DNA from: Bermanella sp049115935
GTDB lineage: Bacteria; Pseudomonadota; Gammaproteobacteria; Pseudomonadales; Oceanobacteraceae
Assembly (NCBI GenBank): GCA_049115935.1
Contig: JAGDZK010000023.1
Coordinates: 1-64,000, forward strand
Length of the DNA stretch: 64,000 nucleotides
Direction of reading: 5' to 3'
Positions within the stretch are counted from its first letter, which is position 1, and every line of letters starts with the position of its first letter. A model generated the notes under the pieces. That model did no database searches. It was given only the letters and a program-made list of their open reading frames with translations, and was not told the DNA's origin. The translations under genes were made by a program, and so were the position numbers. Positions 1 through 9,179 of this stretch are shown one piece after another.

Positions 1-216
1 GATTCAACTACCACCAAAACCAAAGGCGCTAACCTTAACGCTTTTGTGATAAATCAGTGGCACTAAGCCAGCTATTTATTCAGCCTCGGATTCAACTACT
101 CACAAAACAGTAGACGTTAACTTACCAGTTTCAACTATTAGCATGTGCCTCAGCATAACAGACTATTAGGCGGGATTAGCCCAATTAAGTTCATTCATTA
201 CAAAACACTATGTTGC
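1..216. other. Non-coding start of window downstream of miaA
   Basis: I see no convincing reading frame here. The stretch lies downstream of miaA, where hfq follows in related bacteria, but no Hfq start is visible, so hfq would lie outside the window if present. On the minus strand the decamer TAGTTGAA(A/T)C occurs three times (near 1-10, 89-98 and 128-138). These copies may be a small repeat in the leader of the next gene. Confidence 0.5.
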
Positions 217-1164
217 CTAGAGTGATGAAATTTCGGACTTTAGAATTGAGAGTGCCGTTTCAACCAGTTTGGGGTCTTCGCTTTCAAGCCAATTTAGGTT
301 TTCCCAGCTACGCAACCAAGTCACCTGACGTTTGGCTAACTGTCTTGTGGCAACGACGCCTTTGAAGATCATATCGTCGTAACTCAGCTGCCCGTCCAAG
401 TATTCCCACACTTGACGGTAACCCACTGCGCGAATGGCTGGTAAATTTTCATGAAGATCATCCCGTTGATAAAGTGCGCGCACTTCATCTACAAAACCAT
501 CTTTTAACATTTGTTCGAAGCGCAGTTCTATCCGTTCATGCAGGGTTTTGCGCTCTTTGGGACAAATGGCAAATTGCACAACCTGATAAGGAATGCTTTT
601 TTGCTGCTGTTGAGCCCAATGCTCAGTCAAGGTTTTACCGGTGACACGATATACTTCTAATGCCCGCTGAACTCGTTGCGGGTCATTAGGATTAAGCCTT
701 GCAGCTGATTCAGGGTCCACTTGAGCTAATTGCTCATGAATAGCAGGCCAGCCTTTTTCTAAGGCTTCATCTTCAATTTGTTTACGTACAGCTTCATCCG
801 CTTCAGGTAAATCCGCCGCCCCTTCTAATAAAAATTTAAAATAGAGCATGGTGCCGCCCACAAGCACAGGGATATTACCTCTGGACGTAACGTCTGCCAT
901 AACCTGCAGCACATCCTCACGGAAATCCGCAGCACTGTAAGGCTCAGAAGGGTCTCGAATATCAATAAGATGATGAGGGTATTGCGCAAGCTCTTCAGCC
1001 GTGGGTTTAGCGGTGCCTATGTTCATGTTTTTATAAACCAATGCGCTGTCCACACTGATCAATTCACAAGGCAACTCATCATAAAGCGCACACGCCAAAG
1101 CCGTTTTGCCCGAGGCGGTTGGCCCCATAATAAAAATGGCTGGTGGTAATGAAGTTTGTGACAT
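217..1164 (-). CDS. miaA: tRNA dimethylallyltransferase MiaA
   Basis: Transfers a dimethylallyl group from DMAPP to N6 of A37 in tRNAs that read codons starting with U, the first step to ms2i6A. The 315-residue product has the usual MiaA length. The P-loop GPTASGKT is at residues 14-21, followed by the conserved ISVDSALVYKNMNIGTAKP segment, where the Asp is the expected catalytic base. A DxRDPSEPYSAADF stretch and the C-terminal QLAKRQVTWLR helix are also typical of the family. Its ATG overlaps the mutL TAA by one base, so translation is probably coupled to mutL. The operon order amiB-mutL-miaA is the common gammaproteobacterial one. Confidence 0.97.
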   Translation of the reverse strand: MSQTSLPPAIFIMGPTASGKTALACALYDELPCELISVDSALVYKNMNIGTAKPTAEELAQYPHHLIDIRDPSEPYSAADFREDVLQVMADVTSRGNIPVLVGGTMLYFKFLLEGAADLPEADEAVRKQIEDEALEKGWPAIHEQLAQVDPESAARLNPNDPQRVQRALEVYRVTGKTLTEHWAQQQQKSIPYQVVQFAICPKERKTLHERIELRFEQMLKDGFVDEVRALYQRDDLHENLPAIRAVGYRQVWEYLDGQLSYDDMIFKGVVATRQLAKRQVTWLRSWENLNWLESEDPKLVETALSILKSEISSL

Positions 1165-3050
1165 TATTGCCCACGCATAAATAGTTTATCTAATTCTTTC
1201 ATGGACAACTGCGTCCACGTTGGTCGGCCATGATTACATTGACCACTGCGCTCTGTGATTTCCATATCGCGTAATAAACCATTCATTTCGGCAATGGTTA
1301 ATTGACGATTGGCTCGCACTGAGCCATGACAAGCCATACTTGATAACACTTCATTGCGGAACTCTGTCATATGACGGGAGCCACCATGCTGGCGATAATC
1401 CTCAAGCACTTTTACCACTAATGCCTCACTGTTGGCACTGCGCAATAACACAGGCATTTGACGAATCACCAAGCTTTCCGGCCCTAAACGCTCTAACTGA
1501 AAACCCAATTTTGATAGTTCTTGCTCTTGTTGTTCTGCAATATCAGCTTGCTCCTGGCTCACATGAATAGTCTCAGGCACCAACAAAGGCTGGGACGCAA
1601 TGCCTTGTTCATCATAGGCGACTTTTAAACGCTCATAGGTAATGCGTTCATGGGCTGCGTGCATATCCACCACAATTAAGCCGTGCTCACTTTGCGATAA
1701 AATAAACACACCGTGTAATTGAGCAATGGCATAACCCAAAGGTGGAATGACTTTATCCCCAGCGCCATTTACACCCATGGTTGGCATAACTGAATTGTTT
1801 GGCACTGGCTGAGAAAACGGTGAGCCTTCATTTACAGGGCCACCTTGATGCAATTGACCATAGCTGTTCATTTGTTCTTGGACTTGCCCTGGTTGAATAG
1901 TTTGTGGCGCATAATTATTTTGCCACGGATTTCCGGCAACCTGAGCTTGTTGAAGCTGTATATTATTTTGCCCAGCAAATTCACCCGCGGCGATGCCACT
2001 TACTTGTGGCTGGCTGTGTAATTGCGCATCTGGCTCAGGAGCTTCTGGGCGAACTTCACCAAGGGCTTTATGCAAAGAGCGAAATAAAAAGTCATGGACC
2101 AAACGGCCATCTCGAAAACGTACTTCATGTTTAGTTGGATGCACGTTCACATCCACCAACGCTGCGTCTAATTCTAAATACAACACAAATGCGCTGTGAC
2201 GACCGTGATACAGCACATCTTGATAGGCTTGGCGAATAGCGTGAGCCACCAGCTTATCGCGAACGATCCGGCCATTTACAAAAAAGTACTGCATGTCGGC
2301 TTGGCTGCGACTAAAAGTTGGTAACCCCACCCACCCCCATAATCTTAAACCTGCACCTTCCATTTCGATGCTCACCGCTTCTTTCATGAACTGAGCACTT
2401 AACAAGCTGGCCACGCGTTTTTCTTTATCAAATTCAGAGGTGCACGGGCGTAAGCTATGGATCACTTTTTGATTGTGGCGCAATTGAAATGACACATCGT
2501 AACGGCTTAGGGCCATGCGCTTAACCACTTCTTCTAAATGGTTAAATTCGGTTTTTTCGGTACGCAGAAATTTACGCCGCGCTGGAGTGTTAAAAAATAA
2601 GTCGCGCATTTCGATGGTGGTACCCACTGGGTGTGCGCACGGCTTCACCTCGGTAGCCATGTCACGACCTTCCGCTTGAACTTGCCAAGCTTCTTCGCTT
2701 TCTTGTTCGTGGGAGCTTAAAACCAAGCGCGATACAGACGCGATAGAGGCCAGAGCTTCACCACGAAAGCCTAAGCTTTGCACGGATTCTAAATCATCAA
2801 GGTCTTTAATTTTACTGGTGGCATGGCGGCTTAACGAAAGGGGGAGGTCCCCTTTTTCGATGCCAAAGCCGTTATCGCGAATACGGATTAATTTCACACC
2901 GCCTTGCTCAACGTCTACTTCGATACGAGTAGCGCCGGCATCTAAACTGTTTTCAACTAACTCTTTCACCACGTTAGCTGGGCGCTCGACTACTTCACCA
3001 GCTGCAATTTGGTTAGCAAGACGAGGACTTAAAACTTCAATACGTTTCAT
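1164..3050 (-). CDS. mutL: DNA mismatch repair protein MutL
   Basis: Mismatch-repair ATPase linking MutS recognition to strand removal. The N-terminal GHKL ATPase motifs are clear: ELVENSLDAGAT (about residues 31-42), DNGFGI (about 59-64) and GFRGEALASI (about 94-103). A low-complexity Gln/Asn/Pro-rich linker occupies about residues 340-430, and the dimerisation domain follows. The C-terminal domain carries DMHAAHERITYE (residues 462-473), which fits the endonuclease motif DQHA(X)2E(X)4E with Met in place of Gln. It also has ACHGS, QCNHGRPTW and a terminal FMR. This is the nicking type of MutL and is unlike Escherichia coli MutL. The 628-residue length is normal. The gene sits 34 bases downstream of amiB and overlaps miaA. 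Confidence 0.97.
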   Translation of the reverse strand: MKRIEVLSPRLANQIAAGEVVERPANVVKELVENSLDAGATRIEVDVEQGGVKLIRIRDNGFGIEKGDLPLSLSRHATSKIKDLDDLESVQSLGFRGEALASIASVSRLVLSSHEQESEEAWQVQAEGRDMATEVKPCAHPVGTTIEMRDLFFNTPARRKFLRTEKTEFNHLEEVVKRMALSRYDVSFQLRHNQKVIHSLRPCTSEFDKEKRVASLLSAQFMKEAVSIEMEGAGLRLWGWVGLPTFSRSQADMQYFFVNGRIVRDKLVAHAIRQAYQDVLYHGRHSAFVLYLELDAALVDVNVHPTKHEVRFRDGRLVHDFLFRSLHKALGEVRPEAPEPDAQLHSQPQVSGIAAGEFAGQNNIQLQQAQVAGNPWQNNYAPQTIQPGQVQEQMNSYGQLHQGGPVNEGSPFSQPVPNNSVMPTMGVNGAGDKVIPPLGYAIAQLHGVFILSQSEHGLIVVDMHAAHERITYERLKVAYDEQGIASQPLLVPETIHVSQEQADIAEQQEQELSKLGFQLERLGPESLVIRQMPVLLRSANSEALVVKVLEDYRQHGGSRHMTEFRNEVLSSMACHGSVRANRQLTIAEMNGLLRDMEITERSGQCNHGRPTWTQLSMKELDKLFMRGQ

Positions 3051-3084
3051 GGAGTTCTTTTCGAATTTGATGAATGTCCAGCGC

Positions 3085-4410
3085 TTAGGTGGCTGGGACT
3101 TTGATCACTTGGCCAACGCGTATGATACTGGTTTTTAAACCATTTAGCTCTTTGAGCGTGGACATAGAAGTGGCGTGGCGCTGGGCAATGACAGATAAGG
3201 TATCACCTGGGGCGATTACATATTCTTTTAAGCGATCGCTTTTATCGCGAATACTGGCTAAGTAAGTACCAGGCGGTGGCGACTGCATAAAATAGCGTTT
3301 GATCCCTTGATGAATAGACGATGCCATACGGCTTTGATACGACGACGTTTTAAGCTTTTTTGCCTCTCCTGGGTTAGACAAAAAACCAGTCTCTATGAGC
3401 AACGAAGGGATATCCGGTGACTTCAATACCGCAAAACCTGCTTGCTCTACTTTGCGTTTATGCAACTTGGCCACACCACCCATGCTGTTTAGCACCATTT
3501 GCCCTAAATCTAAACTCACACTTAAGCTTGCGGTCATGGATAAATCCAATAAAACCCCTGCTAATAAATCTTCTTTATCATCAAGGCTTACACCGCCAAC
3601 ACCACCGATTAAATCCGATGAGTTTTCTTTATCCGCTAACCAGCGAGCCGCCTCACTGGTGGCCCCTCTTTGGGATAAAGCAAATACCGAGCTGCCACTG
3701 GCGCGGTGACTACTAAAAGCATCGGCGTGTATCGAAATAAACAAGTCTGCATTGGATAAGCGGGCTTTGCGAGTACGCTCGCGTAAACCAATATAATAAT
3801 CACCAGTACGCACAAGCACCGGCTTAAAACCGCGCTCGCGCTCTAACAAAGCCGCCAGCTTTTTTGCAATGCCCAGCACTACTTTTTTCTCATAGATGCC
3901 ACCATGACCAATGGCACCTGGGTCTTCGCCACCGTGGCCTGCATCAATGGCGACAATAATGTCACGGCTGGTCGTTTGAGTTTGTTTCACATCAAGTACA
4001 GGCTTCGACAATGTAAGAGGGCGTGTATTTTGTGTGCGCGGTAACAAGTCCACCACTAAACGGTGACTGTATTGATTGTTGGGTGGTAATGGAAAACTTT
4101 TGGCATCAATGGCTTCACGTAAATCCAGTACAATGCGCAGGTCTTTTTTATCACGCATGCCCCAGCGTACTTTTTTGATAGGGCCAACACTAACATCCAG
4201 ATCTTTAAGTGAATCCAGCATTTTACTGTTTTCAATATCAATCACTAAACGATTTGGGGAGCTTAATGGGAAAATCTTATGTTCAGCTTCACGATTTAAA
4301 TCAAACACCAAACGTGAGCTATCTGGGGCGTGCCAAAGCCTAACCCCTTGCACATCGGCAAGAGAAACGCTGGTTAATGTCATCAATAAAACGGCTAATA
4401 CGGTACGCAC
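3085..4410 (-). CDS. amiB: N-acetylmuramoyl-L-alanine amidase, AmiB type, with LysM
   Basis: Periplasmic zinc amidase that cleaves septal peptidoglycan for daughter-cell separation. I chose the GTG at 4410. It is preceded by AAAAGAAG, begins a good signal peptide (VRTVLAVLLMTLTSVSLA) and leaves a 26-base gap after tsaE. A longer frame to 4512 would overlap tsaE and bury the signal peptide. The product is 441 residues. It has an N-terminal AMIN domain, then Amidase_3 with zinc and catalytic residues in AIDAGHGGEDPGAIG, the YEKK Glu, ISIHADAF and LLIETGFLSNP. One C-terminal LysM follows (YVIAPGDTLSVIAQRH). Activation by an EnvC/NlpD-type protein is expected from the family. No such gene is seen in this window. 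Confidence 0.94.
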   Translation of the reverse strand: MRTVLAVLLMTLTSVSLADVQGVRLWHAPDSSRLVFDLNREAEHKIFPLSSPNRLVIDIENSKMLDSLKDLDVSVGPIKKVRWGMRDKKDLRIVLDLREAIDAKSFPLPPNNQYSHRLVVDLLPRTQNTRPLTLSKPVLDVKQTQTTSRDIIVAIDAGHGGEDPGAIGHGGIYEKKVVLGIAKKLAALLERERGFKPVLVRTGDYYIGLRERTRKARLSNADLFISIHADAFSSHRASGSSVFALSQRGATSEAARWLADKENSSDLIGGVGGVSLDDKEDLLAGVLLDLSMTASLSVSLDLGQMVLNSMGGVAKLHKRKVEQAGFAVLKSPDIPSLLIETGFLSNPGEAKKLKTSSYQSRMASSIHQGIKRYFMQSPPPGTYLASIRDKSDRLKEYVIAPGDTLSVIAQRHATSMSTLKELNGLKTSIIRVGQVIKVPAT

Positions 4411-4436
4411 GTTACTTCTTTTTATTTTAGTGAAAC

Positions 4437-4895
4437 CTATGCCCAAGCGGTTAGCTGGGCGCGTCCTTTTTCGGTATGACTGGTGAAGCTTAATTGACGG
4501 CCTTGCTGCCAAGGCTCAATCACAATATCAATATCGGCCTCAGGCAAAATACCCGCGCCTTTTTCTGGCCACTCTATCAAACACACCGTGTCATCGGCAA
4601 AATAGTCCCTAACACCCATGAACTCGAGCTCTTCTGGGTCAGCCAAACGATACAAATCAAAATGATAAACACGCAGAGTACCAAGCTCATAAGGTTCTAC
4701 CAAGGTGTAAGTGGGGCTTTTTACATTGCCACTATGACCTAAACCCTGAATCAAACCGCGACTTAAGGTGGTTTTCCCCATGCCCAAGTCGCCATGTAAA
4801 TGAATCACTAAACCCGCCTGCAATGCTTCGGCTTTGTTGTGAGTCCACGTTAACATGGCCTGTTCATCGGTAAATTGCTGTGTAATCTGATCCAT
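4437..4895 (-). CDS. tsaE: tRNA t6A biosynthesis ATPase TsaE
   Basis: ATPase partner of the TsaB-TsaD complex that makes N6-threonylcarbamoyl-A37 in ANN-decoding tRNAs. The 152-residue protein has the usual length. It has a P-loop HGDLGMGKTTLSRG near residues 33-46, where most homologues have GELGAGKTT. The family motifs SPTYTLVEPYE and YHFDLYRLADPEELEFMGVRDYF and the CLIEWPEKG segment follow. It lies between nnr (47 bases upstream) and amiB in the usual nnr-tsaE-amiB-mutL order. Confidence 0.96.
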   Translation of the reverse strand: MDQITQQFTDEQAMLTWTHNKAEALQAGLVIHLHGDLGMGKTTLSRGLIQGLGHSGNVKSPTYTLVEPYELGTLRVYHFDLYRLADPEELEFMGVRDYFADDTVCLIEWPEKGAGILPEADIDIVIEPWQQGRQLSFTSHTEKGRAQLTAWA

Positions 4896-4942
4896 CTATG
4901 TCTCTACTTATTTATGACAATCCCCAGCCCAAGCTGGCACTG

Positions 4943-6478
4943 TCAATTTAATAACTGGCGTAACTCAACTAGCAAATCGCTGGCCAGTAAACTACTTTGA
5001 CCTTTCTTTGCGCCTTCATCGGCTGCTGCACTGTGCAAACATACGGCCCCGCTGATCACTTGATGAAGATGCTTTGGCAAAGCCTGTAAATGCTGCGCCA
5101 TAAAACTTGCACTGATACCGGTTAGCACATCACCCATGCCAGCACTGGCCATACCAGGATTGCCGTCGGTACAAATCTTGATACCCGCTGAATCCCCCAT
5201 TAAAGAACCCGCGCCTTTTAATACCACATAACTGTTAAATCGTTCACTTAAGGATCGCAGTGTAGTGAAACGATCTTGCATCACACTGGGCACATCTGTG
5301 CCGAGCATTCTGGCGGCCTCACCTGAGTGAGGCGTCAGCACGCTTATGCGCTGATCTAAATTGTGCTGTATTTTGCCAGACGCTAATAAATTCAAAGCAT
5401 CAGCATCCAGCACCACTGGCAATGTGCTTTGCATTACCTGTTGCAGCATTTGCTGACCCCAGCTGCTTTGGCCTAAACCTGGGCCAATGGCAATCACATC
5501 GGCCTTTGCTAACAAGGGAATCAATTGCTGCCCAGATTCAACACCATGAGCCATAATCTCAGGTTGTCTCGCCACGATGGCAGCTACATGTTCTGGCCGT
5601 GTGGCTACGCTTACCAATCCCGCACCTGAGCGTAATGCTGCCGAGGCACTCAAACTCACCGCACCCGCCATGCCGCTATCACCACCTATGATCAACACAT
5701 GGCCAAAGTCCCCCTTATGGGCGGTGACTTTTCTTGGGCTAAATAACGCCCCTTGCTGAACACTGTGCCAGTTCAGCAAGCGCGAGCTGATTTGTAAATG
5801 TGAGCGCACCGCTTTGGGGATACCCAAATTAGCCATGCGTACCTGCCCCACATAATCAGGGGCGTGTCCGGTAAATAGACCCTGCTTATTGAGTAACATG
5901 GTAACGGTGATGTCGGCAATAATCGCAACGCCCGCCACATAGCCAGATGTCGCATTAACACCAGAAGGCACATCAATGGCCAATACTGGCAATGGGCTTT
6001 CATTCACCAAGGTAATGAGCTGGGAAACCTCATCATTGGGCGCCCCTTTCATACCTACCCCCAAGAGTGCATCTACGATGACACAATTAGGTTTATACCA
6101 ATTAATTTGTTCGCTTGAGATAACATCTAAGCCTGAGTTAATCGCGGCCTCTGCAGCCTGCTTCGCTTCACCTTCTAAGCGATAAATAGCCCCTGCAAAC
6201 ACCAATTGCACATCAATACCGTGCTCTTGTGCAATGCTGGCCATTTCAAAACCATCGCCGCCATTATTGCCTTTACCACATAAAACAATGAGCTCTTGTA
6301 CTTGGGGCCACTCACTAAGCAAAACCGCAAAGGCCGCTTGAGCCGCTTGCTGCATTAACTCGTACCCTGAATAACCAAGGTCATCGATACAATGGCGATC
6401 TAACTTTTGGCATTGCTCCGCTGTATATAGCGCAATACCCATGTCAGATTTAAAGCGCAGCGCTGTTTGTGTCGTCAT
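4943..6478 (-). CDS. nnr: Bifunctional NAD(P)H-hydrate epimerase/dehydratase Nnr
   Basis: Repairs hydrated NAD(P)H. The N-terminal YjeF_N domain (about residues 13-225) epimerises the R and S hydrates. The C-terminal YjeF_C domain (about 235-505) dehydrates S-NAD(P)HX using ADP. Visible signatures are LCGKGNNGGDGFEMA and VDALLGVGMKG in the epimerase half, and HKGDFGHVLIIGG, LTPHSGEAARML and NPGMASAGMGDVLTGI in the dehydratase half. The length of 511 residues is typical of the fusion. The ATG at 6478 lacks a clear Shine-Dalgarno, and an internal ATG at 6442 (MGIALYTAEQ) is possible. It is first of the minus-strand operon and divergent from queG. Confidence 0.96.
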   Translation of the reverse strand: MTTQTALRFKSDMGIALYTAEQCQKLDRHCIDDLGYSGYELMQQAAQAAFAVLLSEWPQVQELIVLCGKGNNGGDGFEMASIAQEHGIDVQLVFAGAIYRLEGEAKQAAEAAINSGLDVISSEQINWYKPNCVIVDALLGVGMKGAPNDEVSQLITLVNESPLPVLAIDVPSGVNATSGYVAGVAIIADITVTMLLNKQGLFTGHAPDYVGQVRMANLGIPKAVRSHLQISSRLLNWHSVQQGALFSPRKVTAHKGDFGHVLIIGGDSGMAGAVSLSASAALRSGAGLVSVATRPEHVAAIVARQPEIMAHGVESGQQLIPLLAKADVIAIGPGLGQSSWGQQMLQQVMQSTLPVVLDADALNLLASGKIQHNLDQRISVLTPHSGEAARMLGTDVPSVMQDRFTTLRSLSERFNSYVVLKGAGSLMGDSAGIKICTDGNPGMASAGMGDVLTGISASFMAQHLQALPKHLHQVISGAVCLHSAAADEGAKKGQSSLLASDLLVELRQLLN

Positions 6479-6639
6479 CCGTGTCTACCACAATCATAAA
6501 AAACTCAAACGATTATACCTGCATCAATAAAGTTCTCCATGGTTCAAATTAGCGGAAGCAGCCTCTTAGCAGCATTTCATAGAGATAGAACGTGAAGTAT
6601 CGTAAAATCGGCAAATACTCTTCAGGTTTCTCAGTGTTT

Positions 6640-7716
6640 ATGATCACCCCAGAACAAAGCCAAACATTGGCGAACAACATCAAAACCTGGGGAGAAGAAC
6701 TGGGCTTTGCCCAAGTAGCCATAACCGATGTGGATCTACAAGAACACGGTGAACGCTTAATTGAATGGCTTGAGAAAGGCTATCACGGTGACATGGCCTA
6801 CATGGCGGACCACGATGATATGCGCTATCGCCCTGAAAAACTCCACCCAGGCACCTTTCGCATCATCACCTTGCGCATGGATTACATGGCCCCCGAAGTA
6901 GAAACCATTCGTGTATTAAACAACCCAAACCAAGCTTATATCAGCCGCTATGCATTAGGGCGCGATTACCACAAACTCATGCGCAAGCGCATCACCCAAC
7001 TTGGCAAAAAAATCGAACAGGCTATCAGCGAATTAGAACTCACCCCTAACTTTCGCGCCTTTGTGGACAGTGCGCCTGTATTAGAGCGCGGCCTTGCGCA
7101 AAAAGCCGGCATGGGTTGGATTGGCAAAAATGCCATGTTGATTAATCCAAAAGCGGGCAGCTATTTCTTTTTGGGCGAACTGTTTACCAACTTACCTCTA
7201 CCGATTGATCAACCATACGACGATATGAACTGCGGCAGTTGCACCGCCTGCATGACCGAATGCCCCACTGGGGCCATTGTGGATAACCATGTGGTAGATG
7301 GACGCAAATGCATTTCTTATTTAACTATCGAATTAAAAACCGCCATCCCTGAAGAGCTGCGCAGTAAAATGGGCAACCGTATTTTTGGATGTGATGACTG
7401 CCAACTATGCTGCCCGTGGAATAAATTCACCAAGGCATCAAAAGAGAAAGATTTCACCCCGCGCCACAATTTAGACACCGCCACCTTGCTTGAATTATTT
7501 AACTGGGACGAAGCCACGTTTTTACAAAAAACGGAAGGCACCCCAATTCGCCGCGCTGGCCATGAGCGTTGGATTCGCAACATTGCCGTGGCATTAGGCA
7601 ATGCACCGTATTGTGAAAAAATCATTATAGCTCTAAACGATAAAGCCAACAGCGACTCCCTATTAGTACAAGAACACGTTAGCTGGGCATTACAACAACA
7701 GTTACAAAAGCCCTAA
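6640..7716 (+). CDS. queG: Epoxyqueuosine reductase QueG
   Basis: Iron-sulphur, cobalamin-dependent enzyme that reduces epoxyqueuosine to queuosine in tRNA. From the ATG at 6640 the product is 358 residues and its beginning (MITPEQSQTLANNIKTWGEELG) aligns with known QueG starts. An upstream in-frame GTG at 6592 would add 16 residues with no family match. Two [4Fe-4S] ferredoxin-type clusters are visible: CGSCTACMTECP, plus a distal Cys, and CDDCQLCCPWN. The segment ERGLAQKAGMGWIGKN is a hallmark, and a HEAT-like tail (RRAGHERWIRNIAVALGN) ends the protein. It lies next to nnr as in many gammaproteobacteria. Confidence 0.96.
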   Translation: MITPEQSQTLANNIKTWGEELGFAQVAITDVDLQEHGERLIEWLEKGYHGDMAYMADHDDMRYRPEKLHPGTFRIITLRMDYMAPEVETIRVLNNPNQAYISRYALGRDYHKLMRKRITQLGKKIEQAISELELTPNFRAFVDSAPVLERGLAQKAGMGWIGKNAMLINPKAGSYFFLGELFTNLPLPIDQPYDDMNCGSCTACMTECPTGAIVDNHVVDGRKCISYLTIELKTAIPEELRSKMGNRIFGCDDCQLCCPWNKFTKASKEKDFTPRHNLDTATLLELFNWDEATFLQKTEGTPIRRAGHERWIRNIAVALGNAPYCEKIIIALNDKANSDSLLVQEHVSWALQQQLQKP

Positions 7717-7973
7717 TAGCTTGTCGCCCCCTCCCAACAAATAAGCCAAAATCCCCTTGGATTGGCGATTTGCGTGCCACGATGGTATGGTTTAGCTCAT
7801 ATCATCATGTTTAGGTCAGCTTGTACCCCAAGCTCAAGGCTGAATAAAATAATAATTAGACATCTAAATGTGTTTTAAGGGAGTAATAAGCAAGTAGATA
7901 TATTTGCTATTGAAAAGCTCCTCATTCGTCAGCCCCGTCTAAACTTAAGCAACAAAACGCCAAAGGCGATTTC
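7717..7973 (+). other. Intergenic region upstream of proVWX
   Basis: No gene is visible in these 257 bases. They separate the conserved queG from the inserted proVWX operon and must hold the proV promoter. I could not pick out a convincing -35/-10 pair or an osmoregulatory element by eye. Confidence 0.4.
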
Positions 7974-9179
7974 ATGAAAACAAAATTATCTATACAGCAC
8001 GTGTATAAGATTTTTGGTAAACACCCTAAAAAAGCCATGCGAATGGTGGAACAGGGTAAAACAAAAGACCAAATATTCAGCGCCACCGGCCAAACTGTTG
8101 GTGTGAAAGATGCCTCTTTCGATATTTACGAAGGAGAAATTTTTGTCATTATGGGCCTTTCTGGCTCCGGTAAATCCACCATGGTGCGTATGCTCAACCG
8201 ACTGATTGAGCCTACCCAGGGTAAAATATTTTTAGATGACACCGACATCGCCTCTTTAGACGAAGAAGCACTTCGTCAAATACGCTTGCATAAAATCTCA
8301 ATGGTATTTCAATCCTTTGCGCTCATGCCCCATATCTGCGTGCGCGACAATGTCGCCTTTGGTTTAGATTTAGCAGGTGATGTATCCATTGAAGAGCGCC
8401 AAAAACGCGCCGACGCGGCACTGGATCGCGTAGGTCTATTGCCCAATGCAGACTCTTACCCCAGTGAGCTATCAGGCGGTATGCAACAACGAGTTGGCCT
8501 TGCCCGAGCTCTGTGCATAAACCCAGATGTTTTATTAATGGATGAAGCCTTCAGCGCCCTTGACCCTCTTATTCGAACCGAAATGCAAGATGAACTACTG
8601 CGCCTGCAAGCTGAAGACAAGCGCACCATCGTATTTATCTCTCACGATCTAGATGAAGCGGTGCGCATCGGCGATCGCATCGCCATCATGCAAGGGGGCG
8701 AGGTGGTGCAGGTAGGCACGCCCGACGACATCATTAACAATCCAGCCAATGACTACGTGCGCTCATTCTTCCGCGGTGTGGATGTGAGCACAGTGTTAAG
8801 TGCCAAGGATGTAGCCCGTCGTACCCAGCAAACCCTTATTAAAAAAACCTCCGACACAGGCATCAGTACCAGCCTGCAGTTACTCAAAGACAACGACCGA
8901 GATTTTGGTTACGTGGTGGATGCCAGTAATCAGTTTATCGGTGTGGTCTCCACCGACTCGTTAAAACAAGCGAAACAACAAGGGCAGACGATGGAAGCGG
9001 CGTTATTGAAAAAACCGCAAACCATTTTGGCCGACACGCCACTGGGTGAATTGATTTCCGATGTGGCTCAAGCCCCTTGCTCCCCCCCTGTGATCAATGA
9101 ACAAGGGAAGTTTTTAGGGGTAATCAGTAAAACTGTTTTACTGGAAGCGCTGGACCGTCAAACAGGAGAATCTCTATGA
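7974..9179 (+). CDS. proV: Glycine betaine/proline ABC transporter ATPase with CBS domains
   Basis: Cytoplasmic ATPase of an osmoprotectant importer. The 401-residue length matches ProV. It shows Walker A GLSGSGKST (about residues 60-68), Q-loop MVFQSFALMPH, signature LSGGMQQRVGLARAL, Walker B LLMDEAFSALDPL and switch His in FISHDLDEA. The N-terminal extension (VYKIFGKHPKKAM) is typical of ProV and of this importer family. The C-terminal part (about 280-400) looks like a CBS pair, the likely ionic-strength sensor by analogy with OpuA. Its stop overlaps the proW start as ATGA. Confidence 0.95.
   Translation: MKTKLSIQHVYKIFGKHPKKAMRMVEQGKTKDQIFSATGQTVGVKDASFDIYEGEIFVIMGLSGSGKSTMVRMLNRLIEPTQGKIFLDDTDIASLDEEALRQIRLHKISMVFQSFALMPHICVRDNVAFGLDLAGDVSIEERQKRADAALDRVGLLPNADSYPSELSGGMQQRVGLARALCINPDVLLMDEAFSALDPLIRTEMQDELLRLQAEDKRTIVFISHDLDEAVRIGDRIAIMQGGEVVQVGTPDDIINNPANDYVRSFFRGVDVSTVLSAKDVARRTQQTLIKKTSDTGISTSLQLLKDNDRDFGYVVDASNQFIGVVSTDSLKQAKQQGQTMEAALLKKPQTILADTPLGELISDVAQAPCSPPVINEQGKFLGVISKTVLLEALDRQTGESL

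Noticed and set aside
4411..4512. N-terminal extension of AmiB
   Set aside because: It overlaps tsaE and buries the signal peptide. The GTG at 4410 has a ribosome site.
6541..6556. GGTTCAAAT, tRNA T-loop-like
   Set aside because: No matching acceptor, D-arm or anticodon structure around it.
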